A DNA stretch of 64,000 bases from an uncultured Myxococcales bacterium (GTDB lineage: Bacteria > Myxococcota > Myxococcia > Myxococcales > Myxococcaceae): assembly GCA_937980205.1 (NCBI GenBank), contig CALJKW010000030.1:1-64000 (forward strand), read 5' to 3'. Every line of letters starts with the position of its first letter. Within the stretch, counting starts at the first letter, position 1. The translations under genes were made by a program, and so were the position numbers. Positions 8,735-16,221 of this stretch are shown piece after piece. The notes beneath the pieces were generated by a model, which did no database searches, had not been told where the DNA came from, and saw only the letters and a list, made by a program, of their open reading frames with translations.

Positions 8735-8798
8735 TTGGAATGGCTATAACGGCCGCCCGCGGCTGAAACACGTCAACGGCGCCCGCGTTGATCTCTGT

Positions 8799-9371
8799 AT
8801 GAAGACTCTGCTGTGCACGATGCTGGTGCTGGCGGCCTGCGCGACGACGACCGAGCGCCTCGGGCTGCCCGACCTGAAGACCGAAGAGCGCGTCGAGCTG
8901 CCGCGCTACCTCGGGACCTGGTTCGAGATCGCGAGCTTCCCGCAGCGGTTTCAGAAGGGCTGCACGGGGACGACCGCGACGTACGCGCTGCGCCCCGACG
9001 GGGACATCGACGTCGTCAACCGCTGCCGCCTGCACGCGCTCGACGGCCCCGAGAAGGTCGCGCGCGGCCACGCGGTCGTCACCGAGCCTTCGACCAACGC
9101 CAAGCTGAAGGTGACCTTCTTCAAGCCGTTCTGGGGCGAGTACTGGATCGTCGAGGTCGGGCCCGAATACGAGTACGCCGTCGTCGGGCATCCCGGCCGC
9201 GAGTACCTGTGGATCCTGAGCCGCTCGTCGACGATGGATGCCGCCACCTACGACGGAATCGTGCAGCGGTTGCGCGAGCAGGGCTACGAGACGGCGCGGC
9301 TGCAGAAGACGTTGCAGCCGGAGAACGTCGTCGCAGACCTACAGGGGCTCACGCGCGGCCAGCCACGCTGA
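8799..9371 (+). CDS. blc: Bacterial lipocalin (Blc-like lipoprotein)
   Basis: A 190-residue lipoprotein. The signal ends LAAC (Cys14), and the core lipocalin motif LGTWFEIASFPQRFQKGC is at about residues 38-55. The second conserved region YAVVGHPGREYLWILSR is near residue 127. Bacterial lipocalins sit at the outer membrane and bind lysophospholipid or other small hydrophobic ligands during envelope stress. The ATG at 8799 gives the only sensible signal peptide. Its last 33 bases overlap the 3' end of the convergent ADP-ribosylglycohydrolase gene. Confidence 0.88.
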   Translation: MKTLLCTMLVLAACATTTERLGLPDLKTEERVELPRYLGTWFEIASFPQRFQKGCTGTTATYALRPDGDIDVVNRCRLHALDGPEKVARGHAVVTEPSTNAKLKVTFFKPFWGEYWIVEVGPEYEYAVVGHPGREYLWILSRSSTMDAATYDGIVQRLREQGYETARLQKTLQPENVVADLQGLTRGQPR

Positions 9372-10193
9372 CGGGATGGGAGATCGAAGTGCGACGATGC
9401 TGCCGACGATCGCGCAGGTCGTGTCGCGATCTCCGAGCGCAGAGACCGTCGCCCAGAGCGCCTCTTCGTACGAGTCGATGAACCGATCTGCGCACCACAG
9501 CGCGAACGGCACCGTGTCTTCGGCCATGACGTTCTCGCCGGCGCCGACGCGCGTGGCGATCTGCCAGACGGGCCCGTCGAACTTCGCGGCGACCTCGCAG
9601 CGGCGCCGGGTCTCGGACTCGGGCAACACGCGGAGCACGGCGTCGAAGAGCGAACCGCCGGGCGCGCACGCCGACGCGGCGGCGGCGGCGACGGCGATCG
9701 CGCCGGCCTGGCCTTCCGGGTGCGCGTGCGTCACCGCGGCCGACTTGCGTGCTTCCTCGACGACGCGCGCCATGTCGCCGGCGAAGTAGGCGCCCAGCGG
9801 CCCGACACGCATCGCGCCGCCGTTGCCCTTCGAGCCCTCTTTGTACGGGTAGTACGTCGCCACCTTCCACGAGGTACCGGAGTAGATGGCCTCGAGGATC
9901 TCCTGCGCCTTCGCGCCGTAGCCGCGGAAGCGGTCCTCGCGGAAGCGGCGCGCGAAGATCTCGGCGAGCGCGTCCTGGTCGATGTGGCCGTGCTGGCGCA
10001 GGACGTCGCGGATGCCGAGCGCCATCGCGGTGTCATCGGTCCAGCGCCACGGGGCTTCCGGAAGCTGGCGCGCTTCGATGTGCGCCGTCATCGTCCCAGG
10101 CGGGCCGAAGAAGCGCTCACCGAACGCGTCGCCGACGGAGAGGCCGTCGAGGGAGCGCTCGAGCCGGCGGAGGTGCTGACTCGTGTCGACCAT
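9339..10193 (-). CDS. ADP-ribosylglycohydrolase (DraG/ARH family)
   Basis: A 284-residue protein with the family's metal-binding set: GDAFGE (21-26), WTDDTAMALG (51-60), GNGGAMRVGPLG (123-134) and a C-terminal DRDTT (255-259) in place of the usual DTDTT. All Asp/Thr ligands of the dinuclear Mg or Mn site appear present, so it is probably active. Such enzymes remove ADP-ribose from proteins, nucleic acids or small molecules. No ADP-ribosyltransferase is beside it. The gene is divergent from the AbiEi-like gene, with a perfect palindrome between them. Its 3' end overlaps the lipocalin gene by 33 bp. Confidence 0.88.
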   Translation of the reverse strand: MVDTSQHLRRLERSLDGLSVGDAFGERFFGPPGTMTAHIEARQLPEAPWRWTDDTAMALGIRDVLRQHGHIDQDALAEIFARRFREDRFRGYGAKAQEILEAIYSGTSWKVATYYPYKEGSKGNGGAMRVGPLGAYFAGDMARVVEEARKSAAVTHAHPEGQAGAIAVAAAAASACAPGGSLFDAVLRVLPESETRRRCEVAAKFDGPVWQIATRVGAGENVMAEDTVPFALWCADRFIDSYEEALWATVSALGDRDTTCAIVGSIVALRSPIPSAWLAAREPL

Positions 10194-10259
10194 GCGCGGA
10201 TGCTAGCCGACGCGTCCCGGGCACGTTGCTGACCCCGGCCTGCCTGCGGGTATGCGGGG

Positions 10260-10317
10260 CACTACGAGAATTCGTCGGTACATCTCGGCCAAGAAGTACC
10301 GACGAATTCTCGTAGTG
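10260..10317. promoter_or_regulatory. Perfect 22-bp inverted repeat in a divergent intergenic region (candidate operator)
   Basis: The left arm at 10260-10281 begins CACTACGAGAATTCGTCGG. The right arm at 10296-10317 is its exact reverse complement. The 14-base spacer is ATCTCGGCCAAGAA. The element lies 61 bp before the AbiEi-like ATG and 66 bp before the ADP-ribosylglycohydrolase ATG, nearly centred between the two starts, and is AT-richer than its surroundings. No T-run follows on either strand, so it is not a standard terminator. Known AbiEi antitoxins bind inverted repeats in their own promoters, so an operator is the favoured reading; a mobile-element remnant is the alternative. Confidence 0.7.
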
Positions 10318-10378
10318 GGGTGCGACCCCACGCCCCCGCGGCTCCTGGGAGCCATCGACGTCAGACCCACCCCGCAGA

Positions 10379-10978
10379 ATGGGACGCATGTCCTGGTACG
10401 ACGCGGCGGCGTACGCCTACGAGATCATTCGAGACCGGCAGATCGTCCGTCCGCGCGACTTCGAGGCGGCGGGGGTCGCGTCGAGCTGGCTCTACAGCCT
10501 CAAATGCCTGGAGCTCGAGCAGGTCGGCCCCGGTCTGTTCTGCCATCCCCTGGCCAGGCCGGACGAGGCGCTCTTGCTCGCTCGGAAGTACCCGCGCCTG
10601 GCGATGGGGGCGCTGAGCGCTCTGTGGATCCACGACTACATCCTCCGGCCGGAATGCGACTGGTGGATCATCGGAATCCGCGATCGCGTGCCGACGCTGC
10701 CGTCGCGCCGCGCGCGCTTCATTCGCTCATCGTGGGCGACCGAGGACGTTGAAGAGGGCGACTTCGGCTCCGGAATCAAGGTGCGCGCCCAGGGCGTCAC
10801 CCGCGCGGTGCTCGAGTGCATCCGTCATCGCAGGAAGATCGGCGCCGACGCGGTCGATGCTGCACTGAAGAAGGTCTTCGACCGACCGTTCGACCGCGAC
10901 GCGCTCGAAGAACGCGCCCGCCAGCTTCGCGTCCTCGCTCCGCTGCGCGCCTGGCTTGCGGGCCGCGCAGCGGAATGA
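10379..10978 (+). CDS. AbiEi-like type IV antitoxin / winged-helix regulator (solitary)
   Basis: A 199-residue protein. Residues about 15-58 form the winged-helix of AbiEi-family antitoxins (RQIVRPRDFEAAGVASSWLY, then LELEQVGPGLFCHP), followed by the typical segment RLAMGALSALWIHDYIL (about residues 75-91) and a mixed alpha/beta C-terminal domain. In type IV systems AbiEi represses its operon and counters a nucleotidyltransferase toxin, AbiEii. No AbiEii lies downstream: the next gene is ftsK, convergent and 9 bp away. It is either an orphan regulator or paired with something else. A second ATG at 10388 is an equally possible start. Confidence 0.75.
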   Translation: MGRMSWYDAAAYAYEIIRDRQIVRPRDFEAAGVASSWLYSLKCLELEQVGPGLFCHPLARPDEALLLARKYPRLAMGALSALWIHDYILRPECDWWIIGIRDRVPTLPSRRARFIRSSWATEDVEEGDFGSGIKVRAQGVTRAVLECIRHRRKIGADAVDAALKKVFDRPFDRDALEERARQLRVLAPLRAWLAGRAAE

Positions 10979-10987
10979 GCCCCGCGG

Positions 10988-13900
10988 CTACATCGCCCCC
11001 GCGCCGGGCATCTGGCCGACCGACTTGATCAGCACCTCGCGCGGCTTCGCGCCGTCGGCGGGCCCGACGATGCCGTCCCGCTCCATGCGCTCGATCATTC
11101 GCGCCGAGCGGTTGTACCCGATGCGCATCTTGCGCTGGAGCATCGAGATGCTGACCTGCCGCATCTCGCTGACGATCGCGACGGCCTGGTCGTACAGCTC
11201 GTCCGAGAGATCGTCCTCCTCCTCCATCTCGCCGCCCTCTTCGTCCCGCGGCTTCAGGATGCTCTCGTCGTAGACCGGCTTGCCCTGCGCCTTGAGGTGA
11301 TCGACCGCGCGCTTGATCTCGGCCTCGCTCACGAAGCAGCCGTGCACGCGCTGCAGGTGCGCGCTCGTCGGCGGGAGGATGAGCATGTCGCCCATGCCGA
11401 GCAGCGCCTCGGCGCCCACCGTGCCGAGCACCGTCATCGAGTCCGGCTTGCTGCGCAGCATGAACGAGATGCGCGTCGGGAAGTTCGCCTTGATCACGCC
11501 CGTCACCACGTCCGTCGAGGGACGCTGCGTCGCCACCATCAGGTGAATGCCGGCCGCACGCGCCATCTGCGCGAGCCGCGCCACGCTCGTCTCGACTTCC
11601 TTGCTCGCCACCATCATCAGGTCCGCGAGCTCGTCGATGATCACCACGATGTACGGCAGCTTCTTCTTCTCCGTCTCCGCGGCCGCGGCGTCGGCCGCAG
11701 CCTGGGCCTCGGCAGCCGCCACGTTCGCGAGCGCGAGCGCGGCCGACTCCTCCGCCGTCTCCTCGACGCGGATCTCGCCTTCCTTCTCGGCCGCCTTCAC
11801 CTCGGCTTCGATCACCGCCGGCGTGATGGGGTTCTCCGGAGCCGACTCCACCGGCGCCGGCACGCCCACCTCGACCGGCACCACCGGCGCGGCCGCCATC
11901 GGCTCGGACGGCGGCGGCGTGTTCTCCGACGCGCCTTCGCCGACGTCGACGATGAGCAGCTTCCGCTTCTTCTTCGGCGGCTCGGCCACGACCGGCGCGG
12001 CCGCCGGAGGCGGCACGGGCGCCGCTTCGGCCACCGGCGCCGGCTTCGGCTGCTCGACCGGCTTCACGTCGATGACCACCGGCTTCGGAGGAGGCGGGCT
12101 CTTCTTCGCCGCCTCCGCCGCCACCATCGCGTTGTAGCCGGCGATGTTCCGCACGCCCGCCTCGGCGAGCAGCTTGTACCGGCGCGTCATCTCGTCCACC
12201 GCCCACTGCAGCGCGATCGCCGCCTTCCGCGGATCCGTCACGACCGGCAACAGCAGGTGCGGGATGCCCTCGTACACCGAGAGCTCGAGCATCTTCGGGT
12301 CCACCATGATGAAGCGGACCTCTTCCGGCGTGCTCTTGAGCAGGATGCTCATGATCATCGCGTTCACGCTCACCGACTTGCCGGAGCCGGTCGTACCGGC
12401 GATCAGCAGGTGAGGCGCCTTCGCGAGGTCGAGCACGTACGGCATGCCCTCGATGTCCTTGCCCAGGCACATCGTCAGGCGCGACGCCGACTTCTGGAAC
12501 GCGTCCTGCTCCGCGACCTCCTTCAAGAACACCGTCTCGCGATCCTTGTTCGGGACCTCGATGCCGACCACGCCCTTGCCGGGGATCGGGGCCACGATGC
12601 GCACGCGCATCGCCTCCATCGCCATCGCGAGGTCGTCAGCGAGCGCCGCGATCTTCGACACCTTGATGCCCGGCCCCGGCAGGAACTCGTACATCGTGAC
12701 GACCGGGCCCGGGCGGATCTCGACGACCTCGCCCACGATGCCGAAGTCGGCCAGCTTCGCGCGCAGCTTCTCCGCCGTGGTGAGGAACGCCTCCTTGTCG
12801 AGCGCGTTCTTCTCCTTCTTGTTCATCTCCAGGATGTCGATGCCCGGCTGCACGAAGGATTTGCGGTCGCCGACGAACTCGAACTGCTCCTGCTTCTTGG
12901 CCGTCGGCTTCGGCGGAGCCTTCGGCTCGACGATCACCGGCATGCGCGCCAGCGCCGAGCCCGGGGCCGGGGCTTGGGCCGGGGCAGGGACTGGGGCCGG
13001 GGCAGGGACTGGGGTAGCGGCCTGGGGATCGGCCAGGGCCGCAGCGGGCATCGGGGGCAGCGACGCAAGGGCCTCGGGGGGAGGAGGCGGCGGCATCATC
13101 GGAGCGATCGGCGCTTCCACGATGTTCGGCGCTCGCCGCGTCATCTTCGTCGGCGGTGCATCCGAGGGGATCGACTGCGCCAGCACTTCGATCTCCGGAG
13201 CGCGCCGCGCCGGAGACGCCAGCGTCATCGCCCACGCCGGATCTCCGTTCGTCGGAGCCAGCACGTCGGGATCGACCTCCAGCGGATCCACCGGGGCCGC
13301 CGTCACCTGCGGCACCGGCGCCATCGCCTGCGCGCGGGCCTTCGCCTCGGCGCGCGTCTCCTTCACCAGCTGCTTCGCGAGCCGCTCGATCTCCCGCTGC
13401 TGGCGCTCGGCTTCCTTGAGCTGCCGCTCCGCTTCCTTCTGCGCGAGGCGGTGCAGGCGCGACTCCTCGCTCTCCTTCTGCAGGCGCGCGTTCTCTTCGG
13501 CGATCGCCTCGGCCTCTTCCGCGGCGGCCTCGAGCTGATCGAGCTCGGCCTCCTGCTCGTCGAGCTGCGCGAGGAACTCGGCCTCGGCCTGGGCCTCTTC
13601 CTCCGCCAGCGCGCGGCGCTCGGCCAGCCGCTTCTTCTGCGCCGCGACGAACTGCACGCCCCACGCGTGCGCCTTCGCGCCCAGCCACTCGAGGCCCTCC
13701 CACGCGAGCGAGCAGGCCTTCAAGAAGTAGAACTGCGTGCCGACGATCAGCGCGACCGACGCCAGCGCGCTCACCAGCACCACCGTGCCGACGGTCGAGA
13801 ACAGGCCGGTCAGCGCGCCGCCCACGGTGCGCCCGAGCAGGCCCCCCGGCGCGTGCGCCCAGCCGCGCTCGTCTCCGAACACGAGCTGCGCGAGCACCGA

Positions 13901-14284
13901 GCCGCAGACCAGGAGCAGCGCGAGGCACAGCACCTGCGGCCAGCGCCGCCTGCCCTTCTCGTCCGCGACGATCAGCACCGCGAGGTACGCGCCGGCGATC
14001 GGCAGCACGAACGCGCCGATGCCGAAGAACCCGCGCAGCGTCTCGGCGAGCGCGTGGCCGACGGGGCCGATCGCGTTGCGGAAGCCGGGCCCCAGCCGAT
14101 CGTGAGGGTCGAAGGTCGCCACCGAGAGGAAGGCGAGCACCGCCACCGCCACGAGCAGCACGGCGCCGATCGCACGGGCTCCGATGCCGGCGACGGCCAT
14201 GCGCTGCTGCGTGAGCGCCTTCTTGCGCGTCTGAATGTCCTGCCGGGAGAGGACCGTTTTCTCCCCCTTCCGCTTCGCGGTCAT
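10988..14284 (-). CDS. ftsK: DNA translocase FtsK with large motor-domain insert
   Basis: A 1098-residue septal DNA pump. The start at ATG 14284 has a GGGGTG ribosome site. Residues 32-190 hold four hydrophobic segments, 215-320 an Ala/Glu/Lys-rich coiled coil, and 380-450 a Pro/Ala linker. The motor spans about 475-1010, with Walker A GTTGSGKS (630-637) and Walker B VIIDELADLM (881-890). The C-terminal gamma winged helix is at 1031-1080 (SMLQRKMRIGYNRSARMIE). Unusually, about 155 Pro/Ala/Glu-rich residues (719-874) separate RNIAGYN from Walker B, where most FtsK proteins carry only a short loop. It is divergent from the zinc-ribbon/TPR gene. FtsK clears dimeric or trapped chromosomes at division. 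Confidence 0.95.
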   Translation of the reverse strand: MTAKRKGEKTVLSRQDIQTRKKALTQQRMAVAGIGARAIGAVLLVAVAVLAFLSVATFDPHDRLGPGFRNAIGPVGHALAETLRGFFGIGAFVLPIAGAYLAVLIVADEKGRRRWPQVLCLALLLVCGSVLAQLVFGDERGWAHAPGGLLGRTVGGALTGLFSTVGTVVLVSALASVALIVGTQFYFLKACSLAWEGLEWLGAKAHAWGVQFVAAQKKRLAERRALAEEEAQAEAEFLAQLDEQEAELDQLEAAAEEAEAIAEENARLQKESEESRLHRLAQKEAERQLKEAERQQREIERLAKQLVKETRAEAKARAQAMAPVPQVTAAPVDPLEVDPDVLAPTNGDPAWAMTLASPARRAPEIEVLAQSIPSDAPPTKMTRRAPNIVEAPIAPMMPPPPPPEALASLPPMPAAALADPQAATPVPAPAPVPAPAQAPAPGSALARMPVIVEPKAPPKPTAKKQEQFEFVGDRKSFVQPGIDILEMNKKEKNALDKEAFLTTAEKLRAKLADFGIVGEVVEIRPGPVVTMYEFLPGPGIKVSKIAALADDLAMAMEAMRVRIVAPIPGKGVVGIEVPNKDRETVFLKEVAEQDAFQKSASRLTMCLGKDIEGMPYVLDLAKAPHLLIAGTTGSGKSVSVNAMIMSILLKSTPEEVRFIMVDPKMLELSVYEGIPHLLLPVVTDPRKAAIALQWAVDEMTRRYKLLAEAGVRNIAGYNAMVAAEAAKKSPPPPKPVVIDVKPVEQPKPAPVAEAAPVPPPAAAPVVAEPPKKKRKLLIVDVGEGASENTPPPSEPMAAAPVVPVEVGVPAPVESAPENPITPAVIEAEVKAAEKEGEIRVEETAEESAALALANVAAAEAQAAADAAAAETEKKKLPYIVVIIDELADLMMVASKEVETSVARLAQMARAAGIHLMVATQRPSTDVVTGVIKANFPTRISFMLRSKPDSMTVLGTVGAEALLGMGDMLILPPTSAHLQRVHGCFVSEAEIKRAVDHLKAQGKPVYDESILKPRDEEGGEMEEEDDLSDELYDQAVAIVSEMRQVSISMLQRKMRIGYNRSARMIERMERDGIVGPADGAKPREVLIKSVGQMPGAGAM
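11663..12130 (-). other. Insert within the FtsK RecA-like motor domain
   Basis: This in-frame stretch encodes FtsK residues 719-874. It is rich in Pro, Ala, Val and Glu, has one basic patch (KKKRKLLIVDVGEG) and ends in an Ala/Glu helix-like run before KKKLPYIVVIIDELADL. Flanking motor motifs are intact on both sides, so it is an insertion at a surface loop, not a frameshift. Base composition matches the neighbouring linker. Confidence 0.75.
12955..13018. repeat. Short tandem repeat in the ftsK Pro/Ala linker
   Basis: The unit gccggggcagggactggg recurs two to three times with changes (plus-strand reading). On the minus strand it encodes alternating Pro-Val-Pro-Ala, about residues 423-443 of FtsK. 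It is a low-complexity linker repeat, likely length-variable. Confidence 0.7.
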
Positions 14285-14392
14285 GAGCAACACCCCTGTA
14301 GTGAGCTGATCCGCGGCGAGCGTAGGGCTGGGCGACAAGCGGTCAATTTTCCGGCCCGCGGCCCCAAGTGGGTGTAGCTTTTCGAACCGCTC

Positions 14393-15922
14393 ATGGACGT
14401 CAGCTGCCCGCGCTGCAAAACCGAGTACGAGTTCGACGACGCGCGAGTGCCCGACAGCGGCGTGACCGTGAAGTGCACCTCGTGCAATCACGTCTTCCGC
14501 GTGCGCAAGAAGTCGGCGCCGACGCTCACCTCGTCGATGCCGGCGCTGGTCGCTCCTCCGCCCGCGGCGCCGCCCCCGCAGCCGCCGCAGGGCAGGGTCG
14601 GCGACGAGACGATTCCGGCGAGATCTCCCCAGGCGCCCCAGCTCACCCGCGAGTGGAAGGTGCGCCAGCCCAGCGGGAACATCTTCTCGTTCAAAGAGCT
14701 CACCACGCTGCAGAAGTGGATCGTCGAGCGGAAGGTGAGCCGCGACGACGAGATCTCGCTGACCGGCGAGGCGTGGAAGCGGCTCGGCAACATCGCCGAG
14801 CTCGCCAGCTTCTTCCAGATCGTCGACGACGCGAAGAAGGTGCACGAGCTCGAGGCCCTTCAGCAGATGAAGGACAAGCTCTCGACCAACCCGGTGGCTC
14901 CGCCGGCGCCGCCGCCCGACGAGCCGCCGCGCGCCGCTCCGCCGCCGCCGCCGCCCGAGGCGCCGCCCCCCGCGAGGCCGCACGAGGCGCGCACGCAGCC
15001 GCCCGAGCCTCCGCGCTCGGCAGCCGAAGAGGTCCGCAGGAAGCTCACCGAGACGCTGCGCGAGCCCGGCTTCACGACGCTGCCGCCGAAGCCGCCGCCC
15101 GAGGAGCGCCCCATCTACCAGCCGCCGCCGCTGCCGATTCAGCAGCGCCGCGAGATCCTTCCCGACGTCGAGGCCGAGACCATTCGCCCGCCGAAGAAGG
15201 GCGGAGGCGCCGGCATGGTCATCGGCCTGCTCCTCGTCCTCGCCGGCCTGGGCGGGGCCGCCGGCTACTACTTCGTCGTCATGCTCCCCGAGCAGCAGCG
15301 CGCCGCCGAGCTGAAGGCGCTCGAGGAAAAGGCCAAGACCGACGCCGAAGCGCGGATCAAGGAAGAGCAGGCGCGCAAGGAAGTCGAGCGCCTCGAGGAA
15401 GAGAAGAAGAAGGCCGAGGCCGCCGCCGCTGCCGAGGCCGAGAAGAAGCGGAAGGAAGAAGAGGCCGCCAAGGCCGCGGCCGCGGTGCCCGACGCCGGCG
15501 CCGCCGTCGCGAAGAAGGGCCCCGGTGCCGACGGCGCCGAGACCCCCGACAAGCCCGCGCCGAAGCGCAGCGCCGACTACTGGATCAGCCAGGGCGATCG
15601 CTTGCGTGACAAAGAGCGCGCCGAAGCCGCGCTCGACGCCTACGGCAAGGCGCTCGACATCAACCCCGAGAACGTCGAGGCGCTCACCGGCCAGGGCCTC
15701 TGCTTCCTCGACATGGCGAAGCCGCTGCAGGCCGAGCCGGTGCTCGAGCACGCGCTCAAGCTGAACCCCCGCTACGCGCCCGCCATCATGGGCCTCGCCG
15801 AGAGCTTCCGCTTCCAGGGCAAGAAGGAGAAGGCGATCTCGATGTACCAGCGGTACCTCGACACCTTCCCGAACGGCCCCGAGGCGGGCGTCGCGCGAGC
15901 AAACATCGACCGATTGAAGTAG
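14393..15922 (+). CDS. Zinc-ribbon / GYF-like / transmembrane / TPR protein
   Basis: A 509-residue protein. Residues 1-38 form an MJ0042-type zinc ribbon (C5, C8, C28, C31). Residues about 86-145 resemble a GYF-like domain (WKVRQPSGNIFSFKELTTL). A Pro-rich linker follows, then one membrane helix (273-298), an Ala/Lys/Glu coiled coil (301-355) and C-terminal TPRs (about 398-509). The ribbon plus GYF plus membrane order recalls GltJ/AgmX of the myxobacterial gliding machinery, but here the periplasmic part is TPR rather than TonB-like, so I do not assign that name. It is the first gene of the gatCAB operon; gatC follows 11 bp later. Confidence 0.8.
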   Translation: MDVSCPRCKTEYEFDDARVPDSGVTVKCTSCNHVFRVRKKSAPTLTSSMPALVAPPPAAPPPQPPQGRVGDETIPARSPQAPQLTREWKVRQPSGNIFSFKELTTLQKWIVERKVSRDDEISLTGEAWKRLGNIAELASFFQIVDDAKKVHELEALQQMKDKLSTNPVAPPAPPPDEPPRAAPPPPPPEAPPPARPHEARTQPPEPPRSAAEEVRRKLTETLREPGFTTLPPKPPPEERPIYQPPPLPIQQRREILPDVEAETIRPPKKGGGAGMVIGLLLVLAGLGGAAGYYFVVMLPEQQRAAELKALEEKAKTDAEARIKEEQARKEVERLEEEKKKAEAAAAAEAEKKRKEEEAAKAAAAVPDAGAAVAKKGPGADGAETPDKPAPKRSADYWISQGDRLRDKERAEAALDAYGKALDINPENVEALTGQGLCFLDMAKPLQAEPVLEHALKLNPRYAPAIMGLAESFRFQGKKEKAISMYQRYLDTFPNGPEAGVARANIDRLK

Positions 15923-15933
15923 AGGCGGCCGCC

Positions 15934-16221
15934 GTGAAGCTGTCGCTCGAACAGGTCCGCCACGTCGCCAGGCTCTCGCGCCTGCAGCTCACGCCCGCCG
16001 AAGAAGAGCAGTACCGCGCCGAGCTGCAGGCCGTGCTCGACGCCTTCGGGGAGCTCGCCGCGCTGTCGCTGGAAGACGTGCCGCCGACCGCGCAGGTCAA
16101 CCTCACCGCCGCCCCGCTGCGCAGGGACGTGCCGGTCGAGCCGCTGCCCGTCGACCGGGCGCTCGCCAACGCGCCCGATCGCGTCGGCACCAGCTTCGCC
16201 GTCCCGAAGGTGATCGAGTGA
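15934..16221 (+). CDS. gatC: Asp-tRNA(Asn)/Glu-tRNA(Gln) amidotransferase subunit C
   Basis: A 95-residue protein with the GatC pattern LSLEQVRHVARLSRLQLTPA at the N terminus and a C-terminal LANAPDR...FAVPKVIE. GatC holds GatA and GatB together in the complex that amidates mischarged Glu-tRNA(Gln) or Asp-tRNA(Asn). It starts at a GTG at 15934. Its TGA overlaps the GTG of gatA by the GTGA pattern, indicating translational coupling. Confidence 0.93.
   Translation: MKLSLEQVRHVARLSRLQLTPAEEEQYRAELQAVLDAFGELAALSLEDVPPTAQVNLTAAPLRRDVPVEPLPVDRALANAPDRVGTSFAVPKVIE

Noticed and set aside
10260..10317. Palindrome as an intrinsic terminator
   Set aside because: No T-run on either side, and both flanking genes start away from it, so there is no upstream gene to terminate.
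11297..14377. Plus-strand open frame of 1026 codons opposite ftsK
   Set aside because: Arg/His/Leu-rich shadow of the ftsK codons; no ribosome site or domain.
14285..15751. N-terminal extension of the ftsK frame to 15751
   Set aside because: The extension overlaps the zinc-ribbon/TPR gene antisense and lacks FtsK-like sequence; the ATG at 14284 has a ribosome site and membrane helices follow it.
14393..15922. Naming the zinc-ribbon/TPR protein GltJ
   Set aside because: GltJ has a TonB-like periplasmic part and lies with glt genes; here the tail is TPR and the neighbours are gat genes.
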